Assembly: GCF_009821115.1 (NCBI RefSeq)
Contig: NZ_VYTY01000014.1
Coordinates: forward strand, 1-64,000
Direction of reading: 5' to 3'
DNA length: 64,000 nucleotides
Source: Nitrincola alkalisediminis
GTDB lineage: Bacteria; Pseudomonadota; Gammaproteobacteria; Pseudomonadales; Balneatricaceae
Shown: positions 45,771-55,204 of the stretch, in pieces
How positions within the stretch are numbered: position 1 is the first letter of the stretch
Layout of the letters: each line of letters opens with the position of its first letter
Made by a program: the position numbers and the translations under genes
Notes under the pieces: model-generated
What the model saw: only the letters and a program-made list of their open reading frames with translations
The model's database searches: none
What the model was told of the DNA's origin: nothing

Positions 45771-45796
45771 AAGCGCCACGATACGTGGCGCTTTTT
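45771..45796 (+). terminator. Hairpin with T-run between yajC and secD
   Basis: AAGCGCCACG / CGTGGCGCTT with a two-base-step loop, then TTTTT. It may lower read-through from tgt-yajC into secDF. Confidence 0.75.
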
Positions 45797-45818
45797 GTAT
45801 GACTGAGGACAGAGCAAC

Positions 45819-47675
45819 ATGCTCAATCGTTATCCCTTGTGGAAAAATTTACTGATTTTATTGGTGCTGGTGGTTGCAGGTATTTATGCTGCACCTAACC
45901 TGTTTCCTGAGGACTATGCTGTTCAGATCTCAGGCTCCCGAGCTGTGCACCAGGTTGATGAAAATGTCATGTCAAACGCTGTGCGAGCGCTTGAAAGTGA
46001 TGGAATTACGTTTAAGTCGAGTGAATTAGAAAACGGCGCCGGAATGCTGAGGTTTTCCGATGGAGATACTCAGCTGCGCGCAAGAGCTACCTTGGCAAGA
46101 GCCTTAGGTGAGAATTTTGTTGTCGCTATGAATTTAGCTCCCACGACGCCTGATTGGTTAACGGCCATTGGTGCAGGCCCAATGAAACTAGGCTTAGACC
46201 TTCGCGGTGGCGTGCATTTTTTGATGGAAGTAGACACGGTTCAAGCGGTATCGCAGCGCTTGGAAGTTTATGCAAGTGATATACGTACGACACTGCGTGA
46301 GCAGCGTATACGCTATCGCTCGGTGGATTTAGACGAAAGCTCAGGTCAATTGGCGGCTCGTTTTGCAGATCAAGAGTCTCGTGATCAGGCTTTGTCGCGC
46401 TTGCGTCGTGATTATTCAGAGTTCACCTTTGAGTCTACTCAGGTGGATGATGCCTTCTTCTTATACGTCACATTGAATGAGCAAACCGTGCGTGAGATAG
46501 AAGACTATGCGATCCAGCAAAACTTGACAACCTTGCGTAATCGCGTCAATGAATTAGGTGTTGCTGAGCCATTAGTGCAGAGACAAGGTCGTAACCGTAT
46601 TGTTGTCCAGTTACCGGGTGTGCAAGATGCGGCAGCGGCTAAGCGTGTTATCGGTCAAACGGCCAATCTTGAATTTCGTTTAGAGGCTACCTCCGATGCA
46701 AGTCGTGCGGCCACTGAGGTTTTTGAGTTCCGTAACGATCCAAATCGTCGAGGAACATTAGAGCGGGATATCATCATCACAGGCTCCAGTGTCGCCAATG
46801 CCAATGCGACCTTTGATGAAAACGGCATGCCTCAAGTATCTATTACTCTGGATGCACGTGGTGGGCAAATGATGAGCCGTGTCACTCGGAATGCGATTCA
46901 GCGCCGTATGGCCGTGGTCTTTGTTGAACACAAAACACGCACCGTGATCGAGCGCGTAGATGGAGAGTCGGTCGAGCGCCGGATTCCGTATACTGAAAAA
47001 CATTTGATTTCATTAGCGACCATTCAAAGTGTGTTAGGTAATTCATTCAGAATTACAGGGTTGGATTCGCCAAGGGAGTCTTCTGAGTTAGCCCTCTTGC
47101 TGAGAGCCGGTGCGTTAGCAGCGCCTATTTACTTTGTTGAAGAGCGAACAATTGGACCAAGCTTGGGTGCAGCCAATATCGAGATGGGGATCACCTCTGT
47201 TAAAATCGGTTTTGCGCTGGTGCTGATCTTTATGATCTTGTTTTACAGAGCCTTTGGTTTGATAGCCAATATTGCCTTGACTTTGAACCTTGTCTTAATG
47301 ATTGCAGTGATGTCCCTTATGTCAGCAACGCTGACGTTGCCCGGTATAGCCGGTATCGTTTTGACCGTGGGCATGGCGGTGGATGCAAACGTATTGATCT
47401 TTGAAAGGATTAAAGAGGAGTTACGAAGGGGAACACCGGTGCAATCAGCCATACATTCAGGCTTTAGTCAGGCATTCAGCACAATATTGGATGCGAACGT
47501 TACGACCTTTATAGCTGCGATTATCTTGTTTGCTATGGGCACCGGGCCAGTGAAAGGCTTTGCAGTGACCTTATCGGTAGGTATTGTTACCTCGATGTTT
47601 GCTGCACTTGTGATTACACGTGCCTTGGTTAATTTGGCCTATGGTGGTCGTAAAGTCCAGAAGTTGTGGTTATGA
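45819..47675 (+). CDS. secD: Protein translocase subunit SecD
   Basis: A 618-residue SecD. First helix near residues 7-25, the large periplasmic P1 domain, LGLDLRGGVHFLMEVD, and the RND-type helices with GMAVDANVLIFERIKEE near 520. Uses the proton gradient to help late protein export. Confidence 0.96.
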   Translation: MLNRYPLWKNLLILLVLVVAGIYAAPNLFPEDYAVQISGSRAVHQVDENVMSNAVRALESDGITFKSSELENGAGMLRFSDGDTQLRARATLARALGENFVVAMNLAPTTPDWLTAIGAGPMKLGLDLRGGVHFLMEVDTVQAVSQRLEVYASDIRTTLREQRIRYRSVDLDESSGQLAARFADQESRDQALSRLRRDYSEFTFESTQVDDAFFLYVTLNEQTVREIEDYAIQQNLTTLRNRVNELGVAEPLVQRQGRNRIVVQLPGVQDAAAAKRVIGQTANLEFRLEATSDASRAATEVFEFRNDPNRRGTLERDIIITGSSVANANATFDENGMPQVSITLDARGGQMMSRVTRNAIQRRMAVVFVEHKTRTVIERVDGESVERRIPYTEKHLISLATIQSVLGNSFRITGLDSPRESSELALLLRAGALAAPIYFVEERTIGPSLGAANIEMGITSVKIGFALVLIFMILFYRAFGLIANIALTLNLVLMIAVMSLMSATLTLPGIAGIVLTVGMAVDANVLIFERIKEELRRGTPVQSAIHSGFSQAFSTILDANVTTFIAAIILFAMGTGPVKGFAVTLSVGIVTSMFAALVITRALVNLAYGGRKVQKLWL

Positions 47676-47681
47676 GGTTAA

Positions 47682-48611
47682 ATGATGATTCAATTTAAAC
47701 GTGATTTTAACTTCATGGGGGCGCGCAAATTTGCAGCGGCCTTCTCTATTCTTTTAATTCTCATTTCGCTTGGTTCTTTGGCGATCAACGGATTGAAATT
47801 TGGCCTTGATTTTACAGGGGGGAGCCTGGTTGAGGTTACCTATGGAAACCCTGTTGAGTTAGAGGATGTGCGTGCGAGTCTTCGTGCTGAAGGCTATGCC
47901 GATGCTGTCGTGCAAACCTTTGGTGCGGCGAATGATATCCTTATTCGCTTGGGCGAAGCGCATGATCCGCAGCTGGGGAATACAATTCTGAGTATCCTTC
48001 AGGCGAGCACAGACGATACGGTGACATTGCGCCGTAATGAGTTTGTCGGCTCGCAGGTTGGGGAAGAGCTGAGAGAGCAGGGTGGTTTAGGCTTACTGGT
48101 GGCGCTTGCCATGGTGATGCTTTATTTGGCTTTTCGCTTTCAGTTTAAGTTCTCGGTGGGCGCGGTTTTGGCCTTGGCGCACGATGTGATTTTGGTGTTA
48201 GGGTTCTTCTCTATCTTCCAAATCGACTTCGATTTGACAGTGCTGGCCGCCGCCTTAGCGGTGATAGGGTATTCATTGAACGATACCATCGTTGTCTATG
48301 ATCGAATTCGTGAAAACTTTCGTATACTGCGCGTGGAAGAGCCGATAGAGGTATTGAATACTTCGCTCAATCAAACGTTGAGTCGTACCATTGTCACGTC
48401 TTTAACGACGATGTTGGTATTGGTGGTATTGGCAATGTTTGGCGGTGAAATGATCTATGGTTTCTCAATTGCACTGTTGGTGGGTGTGGTTGTCGGAACC
48501 TATTCGTCCATCTATGTCGCAGGAAATATCTTGTTGATGTTGAAGGTGTCTCGTGAAGACTTGATACCTCCACCACCCAAAGAAGACATTGAGGTTGAAG
48601 AAGTTCCTTGA
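47682..48611 (+). CDS. secF: Protein translocase subunit SecF
   Basis: A 309-residue SecF with six helices; FGLDFTGGSLVEV near residue 35 and GYSLNDTIVVYDRIREN near 196. Six bases after secD, GAGG ribosome site. Confidence 0.96.
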   Translation: MMIQFKRDFNFMGARKFAAAFSILLILISLGSLAINGLKFGLDFTGGSLVEVTYGNPVELEDVRASLRAEGYADAVVQTFGAANDILIRLGEAHDPQLGNTILSILQASTDDTVTLRRNEFVGSQVGEELREQGGLGLLVALAMVMLYLAFRFQFKFSVGAVLALAHDVILVLGFFSIFQIDFDLTVLAAALAVIGYSLNDTIVVYDRIRENFRILRVEEPIEVLNTSLNQTLSRTIVTSLTTMLVLVVLAMFGGEMIYGFSIALLVGVVVGTYSSIYVAGNILLMLKVSREDLIPPPPKEDIEVEEVP

Positions 48612-48617
48612 TCAAAC

Positions 48618-48645
48618 AAAAAAGCCGGCAGTTGCCGGCTTTTTT
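48618..48645 (+). terminator. Terminator after secF
   Basis: AAAAAAGCCGGCA / TGCCGGCTTTTTT, a 13-base perfect stem with a two-base turn. Confidence 0.92.
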
Positions 48646-48737
48646 AATGTTTTACTGGAGCATTGCGGGTGTTAGAGTTAAGGTAGTGTCTGAGGCTGAT
48701 GAAAGTCCTCAAGAAATAAAATTAAAATGGAAGACAT

Positions 48738-51134
48738 ATGAGTAAAAAATGGGTTGATAAAGATCCCGCAGCCGAATTAGAGGCTCAAAAATACGAGCGC
48801 CCTGTACCAAGTCGTGAATTTCTGACGGCATTTCTTAAAAAATGGGGTGCACCCATTTCTCATGCAAATGTGTGTGATGAGTTGGGTTTGTTCGATGAAA
48901 CGGATCGAGAAGCGATTCGTCGACGTTTAATTGCCATGTGCCGTGATGGGCAATTAATCTCAAACCGCCGTAATGAATACGGTTTAATCGAAAAAATGAA
49001 TTTAATAGCCGGGCGAGTTATCGGCCACCGAGACGGCTATGGTTTCTTACGTCCAGATGAAGGCGGAGATGATCTTTTTCTGAGCGCCCGCAATATGAAA
49101 GAAGTGTTCGATGGTGATCGAGCATTGGTTCAAAATGTTGGCTACGATCCCAAAGGTCGCAAAGAAGCCAAAGTCGTTGAGGTCTTGGAGCGTGGCACGC
49201 GCAAGCTGGTCGGTCGATTTGACGGTCAAAATGGATTTGGTACGTTAATTCCTGAAAGTCAAAAAATTACGCAGTCAGTGGTGATCGTTCCTGACGAAGG
49301 CTTGGCACTCGAATACCATTCAGGCCAGTTAGTGGTTGCAGAAATTATCCAATATCCGACGCGTCGTCAGCCAGCGCGAGCAAAAGTTGTAGAAGTGCTT
49401 GGCGAGCAAATGGCAGAAGGGATGGAAATCAAAGTTGCTATTCATAATTATGACATTCCGCATGAATGGCCTGCTGATGTTCAGGAAGCAGCAAGTAATC
49501 TGAGTCCTGAGGTTGCCGAGTCAGATAAGACCAATCGGTTTGATTTGCGTGATTTGCCTTTTGTTACCATTGATGGTGAAGATGCCAAGGATTTTGATGA
49601 TGCCGTGTATGCTCAGAAAAAGCGTCTTGGCGGCTGGCGTCTATGGGTGGCAATAGCGGACGTGTCCTACTATGTTCGCCCCGACAGTCCTTTGGATCGA
49701 GAGGGTATTAAGCGTGGGAATTCTGTTTATTTCCCAGGCTATGTTGTGCCCATGCTACCAGAGCTCTTATCGAACGGTTTGTGCTCGTTGAACCCACATG
49801 TGGATCGCTTGGCGATGGTGTGCGAGATGACCCTGAATCGGTCAGGCAAGCTCACGGATTATCGTTTCTACGAAGCGGTAATCAATTCTAAAGCACGCCT
49901 TACCTACACGAAAGTGGCTTCGATCCTGGGTGATATTCAAGATGGTCAGCAAGATGAACTCAGAGCGCAATATCGAGAGGTTGTGCCACATCTAGAGCAG
50001 CTGTTTAGCTTGTATAAAGCCTTACGCAAGGCGCGTGATGAGCGTGGTGCCATTGATTTTGATACCGTCGAGACACGTATTCAGTTTGGGCCAGACCGGA
50101 AAATAGAAGAGATCATTCCGGTTCATCGCAATGAAGCACATAAGATCATTGAAGAGTGTATGTTGTGCGCCAATGTGGCAACGGCACGTTTTCTTGAGAA
50201 GAACAAGAAGCCCGCACTCTACCGCATACATGAAGGGCCTAAGGATCAGCGATTACAGAACCTACGCGCCTTTTTGAGTGAGTTGGGTTTGAACTTACCG
50301 GGTGGAAGTCAACCCGAGCCAAAGGACTATTTGTCCTTAGCGACGGCCATTGAGGGGCGTCCAGATCAACATGTTATTCAAACCATGATGTTGCGATCGA
50401 TGCAGCAGGCCATCTACAGCCCTGAGAATAAAGGGCATTTTGGTTTAGCGTATCCAGCCTATTCGCATTTCACTTCACCGATTCGCCGTTTCCCTGATTT
50501 GTTGGTGCATCGAACGATTCGTTCTGCGATTCATTCCGGTAAGCGAATAAAAGAGGTTGAACGTCCATCAGGGTTTGTGCCGAATCCGGCGTTTGATAAA
50601 ACCTACAGTATTGAACAAATGCTGGCGTTGGGTGAGCACTGCTCTATGACAGAGCGTCGAGCCGATGAAGCGACGCGTGATGTGGTGTCTTGGTTAAAAT
50701 GTGAGTATATGTTGGATCAGGTCGGCAATCACTATCGAGGTGTTGTGGCTGCGGTGACTGGGTTTGGTTTGTTTGTTGAGTTAAGCGATCTGTATATCGA
50801 GGGTTTGGTGCACATTACGGCTTTACCGAGCGATTACTATCACTTTGATGCTGCGAAACAGCGTCTTGTGGGGGATAGAACGCGTCGAGTCTTCAAGCTA
50901 GGCGATCATTTGTCCGTCAGGGTCGTGCGTGTTGATCTGGATGAGCGTAAAATTGACTTCGAACTTGAAGAAACCTTGAGCCAGAAAGCACCGCCAAAAC
51001 CGAGCAAGCGTGAGTTGCTAAAAAAGGGTAAGGTTGAAGAAGCCTCAAGCAAAGATGGCAAGCGGCCTTCTTCGGGACGTTCAAGGTCTTCGGAAAGGTC
51101 CTCAAGAAAACCTAGAGCGGCTAAAAAAGCCTAG
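48738..51134 (+). CDS. rnr: Ribonuclease R
   Basis: A 798-residue RNase R: N-terminal helix-turn-helix region, cold-shock domains (AGRVIGHRDGYGFLRPDEGG), RNB domain with catalytic GEDAKDFDDAV near 280, S1 domain (GVVAAVTGFGLFVELSD near 650) and a Lys/Ser-rich tail. It degrades structured RNA 3'-5'. Followed by serB rather than the rRNA methyltransferase rlmB found after rnr in many relatives. Confidence 0.96.
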   Translation: MSKKWVDKDPAAELEAQKYERPVPSREFLTAFLKKWGAPISHANVCDELGLFDETDREAIRRRLIAMCRDGQLISNRRNEYGLIEKMNLIAGRVIGHRDGYGFLRPDEGGDDLFLSARNMKEVFDGDRALVQNVGYDPKGRKEAKVVEVLERGTRKLVGRFDGQNGFGTLIPESQKITQSVVIVPDEGLALEYHSGQLVVAEIIQYPTRRQPARAKVVEVLGEQMAEGMEIKVAIHNYDIPHEWPADVQEAASNLSPEVAESDKTNRFDLRDLPFVTIDGEDAKDFDDAVYAQKKRLGGWRLWVAIADVSYYVRPDSPLDREGIKRGNSVYFPGYVVPMLPELLSNGLCSLNPHVDRLAMVCEMTLNRSGKLTDYRFYEAVINSKARLTYTKVASILGDIQDGQQDELRAQYREVVPHLEQLFSLYKALRKARDERGAIDFDTVETRIQFGPDRKIEEIIPVHRNEAHKIIEECMLCANVATARFLEKNKKPALYRIHEGPKDQRLQNLRAFLSELGLNLPGGSQPEPKDYLSLATAIEGRPDQHVIQTMMLRSMQQAIYSPENKGHFGLAYPAYSHFTSPIRRFPDLLVHRTIRSAIHSGKRIKEVERPSGFVPNPAFDKTYSIEQMLALGEHCSMTERRADEATRDVVSWLKCEYMLDQVGNHYRGVVAAVTGFGLFVELSDLYIEGLVHITALPSDYYHFDAAKQRLVGDRTRRVFKLGDHLSVRVVRVDLDERKIDFELEETLSQKAPPKPSKRELLKKGKVEEASSKDGKRPSSGRSRSSERSSRKPRAAKKA

Positions 51135-51149
51135 TTAAAGACTGAATCA

Positions 51150-52367
51150 ATGAATGAAATAATTTTACTGACCATTTCAGGTAAAGATAAGCCGGGCGTG
51201 ACATCTGCTATCACGCAAACCTTGGCAAATTTTGACGTTAATATTTTGGATATCGGGCAAGCCGTTATCCACGATACCCTTTCATTGGGAATTTTGGTGC
51301 AAGTGCCTGTCCAAGCCGAGTCGTCGCCGCTGTTACGGGATGTGTTGTTTAAAGCGCATGAATTGGATATGAATGTACGCTTCCAGCCAGTGTCTGATGA
51401 AGCTTATGAGCACTGGGTTGATGGGCAAGGTAAATCACGCCATATCATCACGCTTTTGGGGCGGAGAATCCGTGCTAATCATATTGCAAGCGTTACGGAG
51501 ATTGCGGCACGCCATGGGCTTAATATTGATAATATCAGTCGTTTATCCGGTCGTATTTCGTTAAAGCCTGAGCTTGTTGACCAGAAAAACAATGCCTGTG
51601 TTGAGTTTTCTGTCAGGGGGATTCCTGCCAATGCGTCCGCACTGCGTGAGGAATTTCTGCAAGCAGCCTCTGAATACGATGTTGATATTGCGTTCCAGAA
51701 AGATGATATCTATCGCCGGAATCGACGTTTAGTTGTATTTGATATGGACTCTACGCTGATTGAAGCTGAAGTGATTGATGAGCTTGCACGCTACGCTGGT
51801 GTCGGTGAGCAGGTGGCAGCCATCACGGAAGCGGCGATGCGGGGTGAGTTAGATTTCAATGAAAGCTTTAGAAAACGTGTTGCCTTGCTTAAAGGGCTTG
51901 ATGCAGGCGTGCTGGAAGAGATTGCGCAGAGTCTAAGGCTAACCGAAGGTGCAGAGACGCTTGTGTCTCAGCTTAAAGCGTTAGGCTTTAAAACGGCGAT
52001 CCTTTCCGGCGGCTTTACCTACTTTGCAGAAGGTTTGCAACGGCGTTTAGGCTTTGATTATGTCTACGCAAATGAGCTTGATATTCAAGAAGGTAAGGTC
52101 ACTGGAGAAGTTAAAGGTCAAATCGTGAATGGTGAGCGTAAGGCTCAGTTGTTGCGAGAGATTGCTGAAAAAGAAGGTGTTCGTCTTGAGCAAACCATTG
52201 CAGTAGGCGATGGTGCGAACGATTTGCCTATGCTGTCGATTGCAGGGTTGGGAATTGCGTTTCGTGCCAAACCTTTAGTGAGGCAGAGTGCGAAACAGTC
52301 TATTTCTACGTTAGGCTTGGATGGAATTCTGTATCTAATTGGGTTTCGTGACAGAGACGAGTTGTAA
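51150..52367 (+). CDS. serB: Phosphoserine phosphatase with N-terminal ACT domains
   Basis: A 405-residue SerB. Two ACT-like domains (residues 1-165) precede a HAD phosphatase: VFDMDSTLIEAEVIDELA (nucleophile Asp about 192), SGGFTYFAE near 280, and GDGANDLPML near 353. It makes L-serine. Next to a fimX-like gene, as in pseudomonads. Confidence 0.95.
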   Translation: MNEIILLTISGKDKPGVTSAITQTLANFDVNILDIGQAVIHDTLSLGILVQVPVQAESSPLLRDVLFKAHELDMNVRFQPVSDEAYEHWVDGQGKSRHIITLLGRRIRANHIASVTEIAARHGLNIDNISRLSGRISLKPELVDQKNNACVEFSVRGIPANASALREEFLQAASEYDVDIAFQKDDIYRRNRRLVVFDMDSTLIEAEVIDELARYAGVGEQVAAITEAAMRGELDFNESFRKRVALLKGLDAGVLEEIAQSLRLTEGAETLVSQLKALGFKTAILSGGFTYFAEGLQRRLGFDYVYANELDIQEGKVTGEVKGQIVNGERKAQLLREIAEKEGVRLEQTIAVGDGANDLPMLSIAGLGIAFRAKPLVRQSAKQSISTLGLDGILYLIGFRDRDEL

Positions 52368-52469
52368 TCCGTCTGTGACTGCTCACCGCCCGATTGGGTG
52401 ATGGCTCTTGCGCAATATTGCTGATTTTCTGCTCTAGAGCTTCATCCGTTTGGTTCACATGGATGGAGC

Positions 52470-54602
52470 TCAGTCTTCAAAAAATACATAGTCCATTTTA
52501 GGGCGAGGGGGCTGTAAGTAATACCCCTGGACGTAATGTATCCCTAGTTTAAATAGACTGCTCATAATTTGAGTGCTCTCGACCATCGGCATGATCAGCG
52601 TTAAATTACGCTCTTTGAGTGGATCGAGTAACTCATGTTGCTGGTCCAGGGTCATTGTCTGGCTAAGCATATCTTTCATGAAGTTAGGATCCAATTTTAT
52701 GAAATCCAGCTTGGCAAGCGCAAGCAAGTGCTGAGACTCGGACGAGCTGCCATAGTGCTTTAAGCATATTTTGCAATGGAGTGATTTAAGGGCTTTTGCA
52801 AAGGCTTTAAAATATTCAGGACTGGATAAAGCGTCGGATTCGTTGATCTGAAACACGAGGTGGTCGGCAGGTAGTCTGAGGCTGCGAAGTTGTTCAGACA
52901 GCTTTATCAATATCGATTTGTTGCGAAGGGTGATGCCTGTGATATTGATAAATAAGCGGCTGCGACGTTTATCGATGATGGCATCTCGCAATAGATGCGT
53001 GGCTTTGTCTAAAACCCATTGATCCATTCGGCTTAAAAGTTTGTCATTGTGCAGGGGATCAAGAAATGTGCTGGGCTGCATTTCTTTGCCCTTGTCATCG
53101 ACTAAGCGTAACAGCAGCTCATACGACGGTATTCGATCATCACAGTTCAATGGAACGATCGGTTGAAACAAGAAAGTGAAGCGATTGTGTTTAATTGCAT
53201 CAACCATGACTTCAGTGGCTGAATAGTGGTTATTTCGTCGTGTTAGGCTCGAATGACTCCGGTATACATTTGTGGCATTGTCGGATGTATCTCTATGTTG
53301 GATGTCTTTGGCCGCCATACGGGCACGGCTCAGCGCTTCGCTGCTGCGAACCGTGTTTTCATTTAATATGGCAATTCCAATCGAGCATTGCGTTGAAAGA
53401 GTCTCCGTGCCGAGTGTAATACGGAGCTGATTAATCGATGATGCGAGGTCTTTTGCGATGCTGTGTGCTGTTTCAAGATTGGAGCTGGGCAGGATGATGC
53501 CATAGGCTTCATCCTCAAGATGCGACATGGGATGAAGAGCAGGGTCTAGAAAGGTTTGCAGAAAGTTTCCTATCTGCTGGCTTAGTAGATCCGTACCCTC
53601 ACTGCCATGTGCGTTAAACACCGTTTTATATGCATCGAGCGTCAAATAGAGTAGATGGCTGTCATGTCCGCCCTGGCTTGCTTTGCTGATGCAGTTATCC
53701 AATTCGGTCATTAAAAAATTGCGGTTTCTAAGCCCACTAATTGGATCAGCCGAATGAATAAAGTTGGGGCTTTGGGCGGCTTCATCTTTGAACTCAAGGC
53801 GAAGGATGTTTTTGGATTCGTCGGTGGCTTGCGAGATCTTGACGCTTGCTGCGATTTTGGTACTAGTTGACGTTAAAATATGAAGCATAACGTCTACTTC
53901 GGTGCTCTCTTCGGTTCTTACTGAGTTTAAAGCCTCTTTAAACAGTTCTTTTGAAGGGGGGGTAATCAGAGTGTCGATACTGATTTCATCAAGGGGCGTT
54001 TCTAAGTCTAGGCCAAATAGATAAAAAAAGCTTTCATTGGCATAGGTAATGTCATTTTCAGCTAGGTAGCAAACTGCAGATCTTAGGTCGTCAGTTAGGA
54101 GTTGAATTTGGCTTTCGCATTTTTCAAGTTGGTACTCTAAGAGTCGACAGCGCCGCCGATGATTGAGCTGTTCAATCTCTTGAGTGATATACATCAAGGT
54201 TAATAAGGGTTGTGATTGGGTGAAGATTGGCCTGATGCCTTTTGTCAGCAGTTCTGAGTGATCTTCTTCGCTTAGATAGGCGTCAGTCAGAAATAAAAAA
54301 GGAATGTCCTTGTTAAGCTCCTGGAGCTTTTCGGCTGCACGCTCAGCGGTTAAAAGTGGCACCTGCTCATTGCTGTATAGAATGATATCCCAACTGCGTT
54401 CGGAGAGGCTGTTGGAAAAGCCATCAATATCGTTAATGAGCTTATATCTCGGGCTGGTATTTCCCGAAAGCATCAAGGTTTGCAAGCTGGCTGCAGACTC
54501 GCGACTAAAACCGATAAATAACGCAGAAACTGATTGATCGGTACTTTGTTGCGGATCGTTAGAGAAGGCGTTTAACTCATCCATTGAATTTAGGTTTACC
54601 AT
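52470..54602 (-). CDS. fimX: FimX-like protein with degenerate GGDEF and EAL domains
   Basis: A 710-residue protein with an N-terminal receiver-like domain (about 25-150; the Asp phospho-site is not evident), a PAS-like domain (about 165-270), GGDEF (about 280-440) and EAL (about 455-705). GGDEF reads LEDEAYG, so no cyclase activity is expected. The EAL domain reads YELLLR, and the DDFG and AEGVE motifs are LKHYGSS and MPMVEST, so phosphodiesterase activity is also unlikely. This layout matches FimX, which binds cyclic-di-GMP in its EAL domain and controls type IV pilus assembly. In Pseudomonas aeruginosa fimX also lies beside serB, which supports the call. Confidence 0.82.
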   Translation of the reverse strand: MVNLNSMDELNAFSNDPQQSTDQSVSALFIGFSRESAASLQTLMLSGNTSPRYKLINDIDGFSNSLSERSWDIILYSNEQVPLLTAERAAEKLQELNKDIPFLFLTDAYLSEEDHSELLTKGIRPIFTQSQPLLTLMYITQEIEQLNHRRRCRLLEYQLEKCESQIQLLTDDLRSAVCYLAENDITYANESFFYLFGLDLETPLDEISIDTLITPPSKELFKEALNSVRTEESTEVDVMLHILTSTSTKIAASVKISQATDESKNILRLEFKDEAAQSPNFIHSADPISGLRNRNFLMTELDNCISKASQGGHDSHLLYLTLDAYKTVFNAHGSEGTDLLSQQIGNFLQTFLDPALHPMSHLEDEAYGIILPSSNLETAHSIAKDLASSINQLRITLGTETLSTQCSIGIAILNENTVRSSEALSRARMAAKDIQHRDTSDNATNVYRSHSSLTRRNNHYSATEVMVDAIKHNRFTFLFQPIVPLNCDDRIPSYELLLRLVDDKGKEMQPSTFLDPLHNDKLLSRMDQWVLDKATHLLRDAIIDKRRSRLFINITGITLRNKSILIKLSEQLRSLRLPADHLVFQINESDALSSPEYFKAFAKALKSLHCKICLKHYGSSSESQHLLALAKLDFIKLDPNFMKDMLSQTMTLDQQHELLDPLKERNLTLIMPMVESTQIMSSLFKLGIHYVQGYYLQPPRPKMDYVFFED

Positions 54603-54706
54603 AGCTTAATGCGTGGTTAGGGTCATTGGCTTAATAGTAACGGTTAAATTCAGAAATGTCAGTAACAAAAAACGAATGTTTGGATAAAGGAGGGTTTTAA
54701 AATAGA

Positions 54707-54781
54707 TGGCAGGGGTAGGAGGATTCGAACCTCCGCATGACGGGATCAAAACCCGTTGCCTTACCGCTTGGCGATACCCCT
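54707..54781 (-). tRNA. tRNA-Gln (TTG)
   Basis: 75 bases with encoded CCA; acceptor AGGGGTA / TACCCCT; anticodon loop TTTTGAT gives TTG. Confidence 0.95.
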
Positions 54782-54801
54782 GTAAAATCAGGTCTTTTGT
54801 A

Positions 54802-54878
54802 TGGTGGCAATAGCGGGACTCGAACCTGCGACCCACGCATTATGAATGCGTTGCTCTAACCAACTGAGCTATATTGCC
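54802..54878 (-). tRNA. tRNA-Met (CAT), elongator type
   Basis: 77 bases with CCA; GGCAATA / TATTGCC acceptor; anticodon CAT; the D-arm and absence of the initiator GGG/CCC anticodon stem features indicate elongator. Confidence 0.93.
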
Positions 54879-54888
54879 AACATGAATA

Positions 54889-54963
54889 TGGCAGGGGTAG
54901 GAGGATTCGAACCTCCGCATGACGGGATCAAAACCCGTTGCCTTACCGCTTGGCGATACCCCT
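54889..54963 (-). tRNA. tRNA-Gln (TTG), second copy
   Basis: Same sequence as the copy at 54707, including anticodon TTG and CCA end. Confidence 0.95.
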
Positions 54964-54984
54964 AAAAACCTTTTGTCCTCAAAG

Positions 54985-55061
54985 TGGTGGCAATAGCGGG
55001 ACTCGAACCTGCGACCCACGCATTATGAATGCGTTGCTCTAACCAACTGAGCTATATTGCC
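54985..55061 (-). tRNA. tRNA-Met (CAT), second copy
   Basis: Same sequence as the copy at 54802. It is the promoter-proximal gene of the four-tRNA run. Confidence 0.93.
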
Positions 55062-55204
55062 ACTGTGCTTTGAAGGCGGCAAATTATTCGCTTTTTACGC
55101 TTAGTTGTCAATAGTCTATGTGTAAAAAACTTTAAAATGCCTTTTTGATGAAGCGATAAGAGGTTAATCTTCCTCTCGCCCCATCCATTATTACGCGCGA
55201 GATT

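Larger units (their letters stand above)
54707..55061 (-). repeat. Tandem duplication of a tRNA-Gln/tRNA-Met unit
   Basis: The segments 54707-54878 and 54889-55061 each carry tRNA-Gln(TTG) and tRNA-Met(CAT). The tRNA genes are identical as far as I can read them and the spacers differ, so the unit was duplicated and the tRNA parts kept. Confidence 0.85.

Noticed and set aside
52431-52470. Imperfect dyad AGCTTCATCC / GGATGGAGCT between serB and the fimX-like gene as a terminator
   Set aside because: No T-run on either strand and one arm lies in the stop codon of the fimX-like gene.
54606-54836. Minus-strand open frame across tRNA genes
   Set aside because: It is made of tRNA-Gln and tRNA-Met sequence read as codons.
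54700-55070. Alternating repeats that could be taken for a CRISPR array
   Set aside because: The repeats are complete tRNA genes with cloverleaf pairing and CCA ends.
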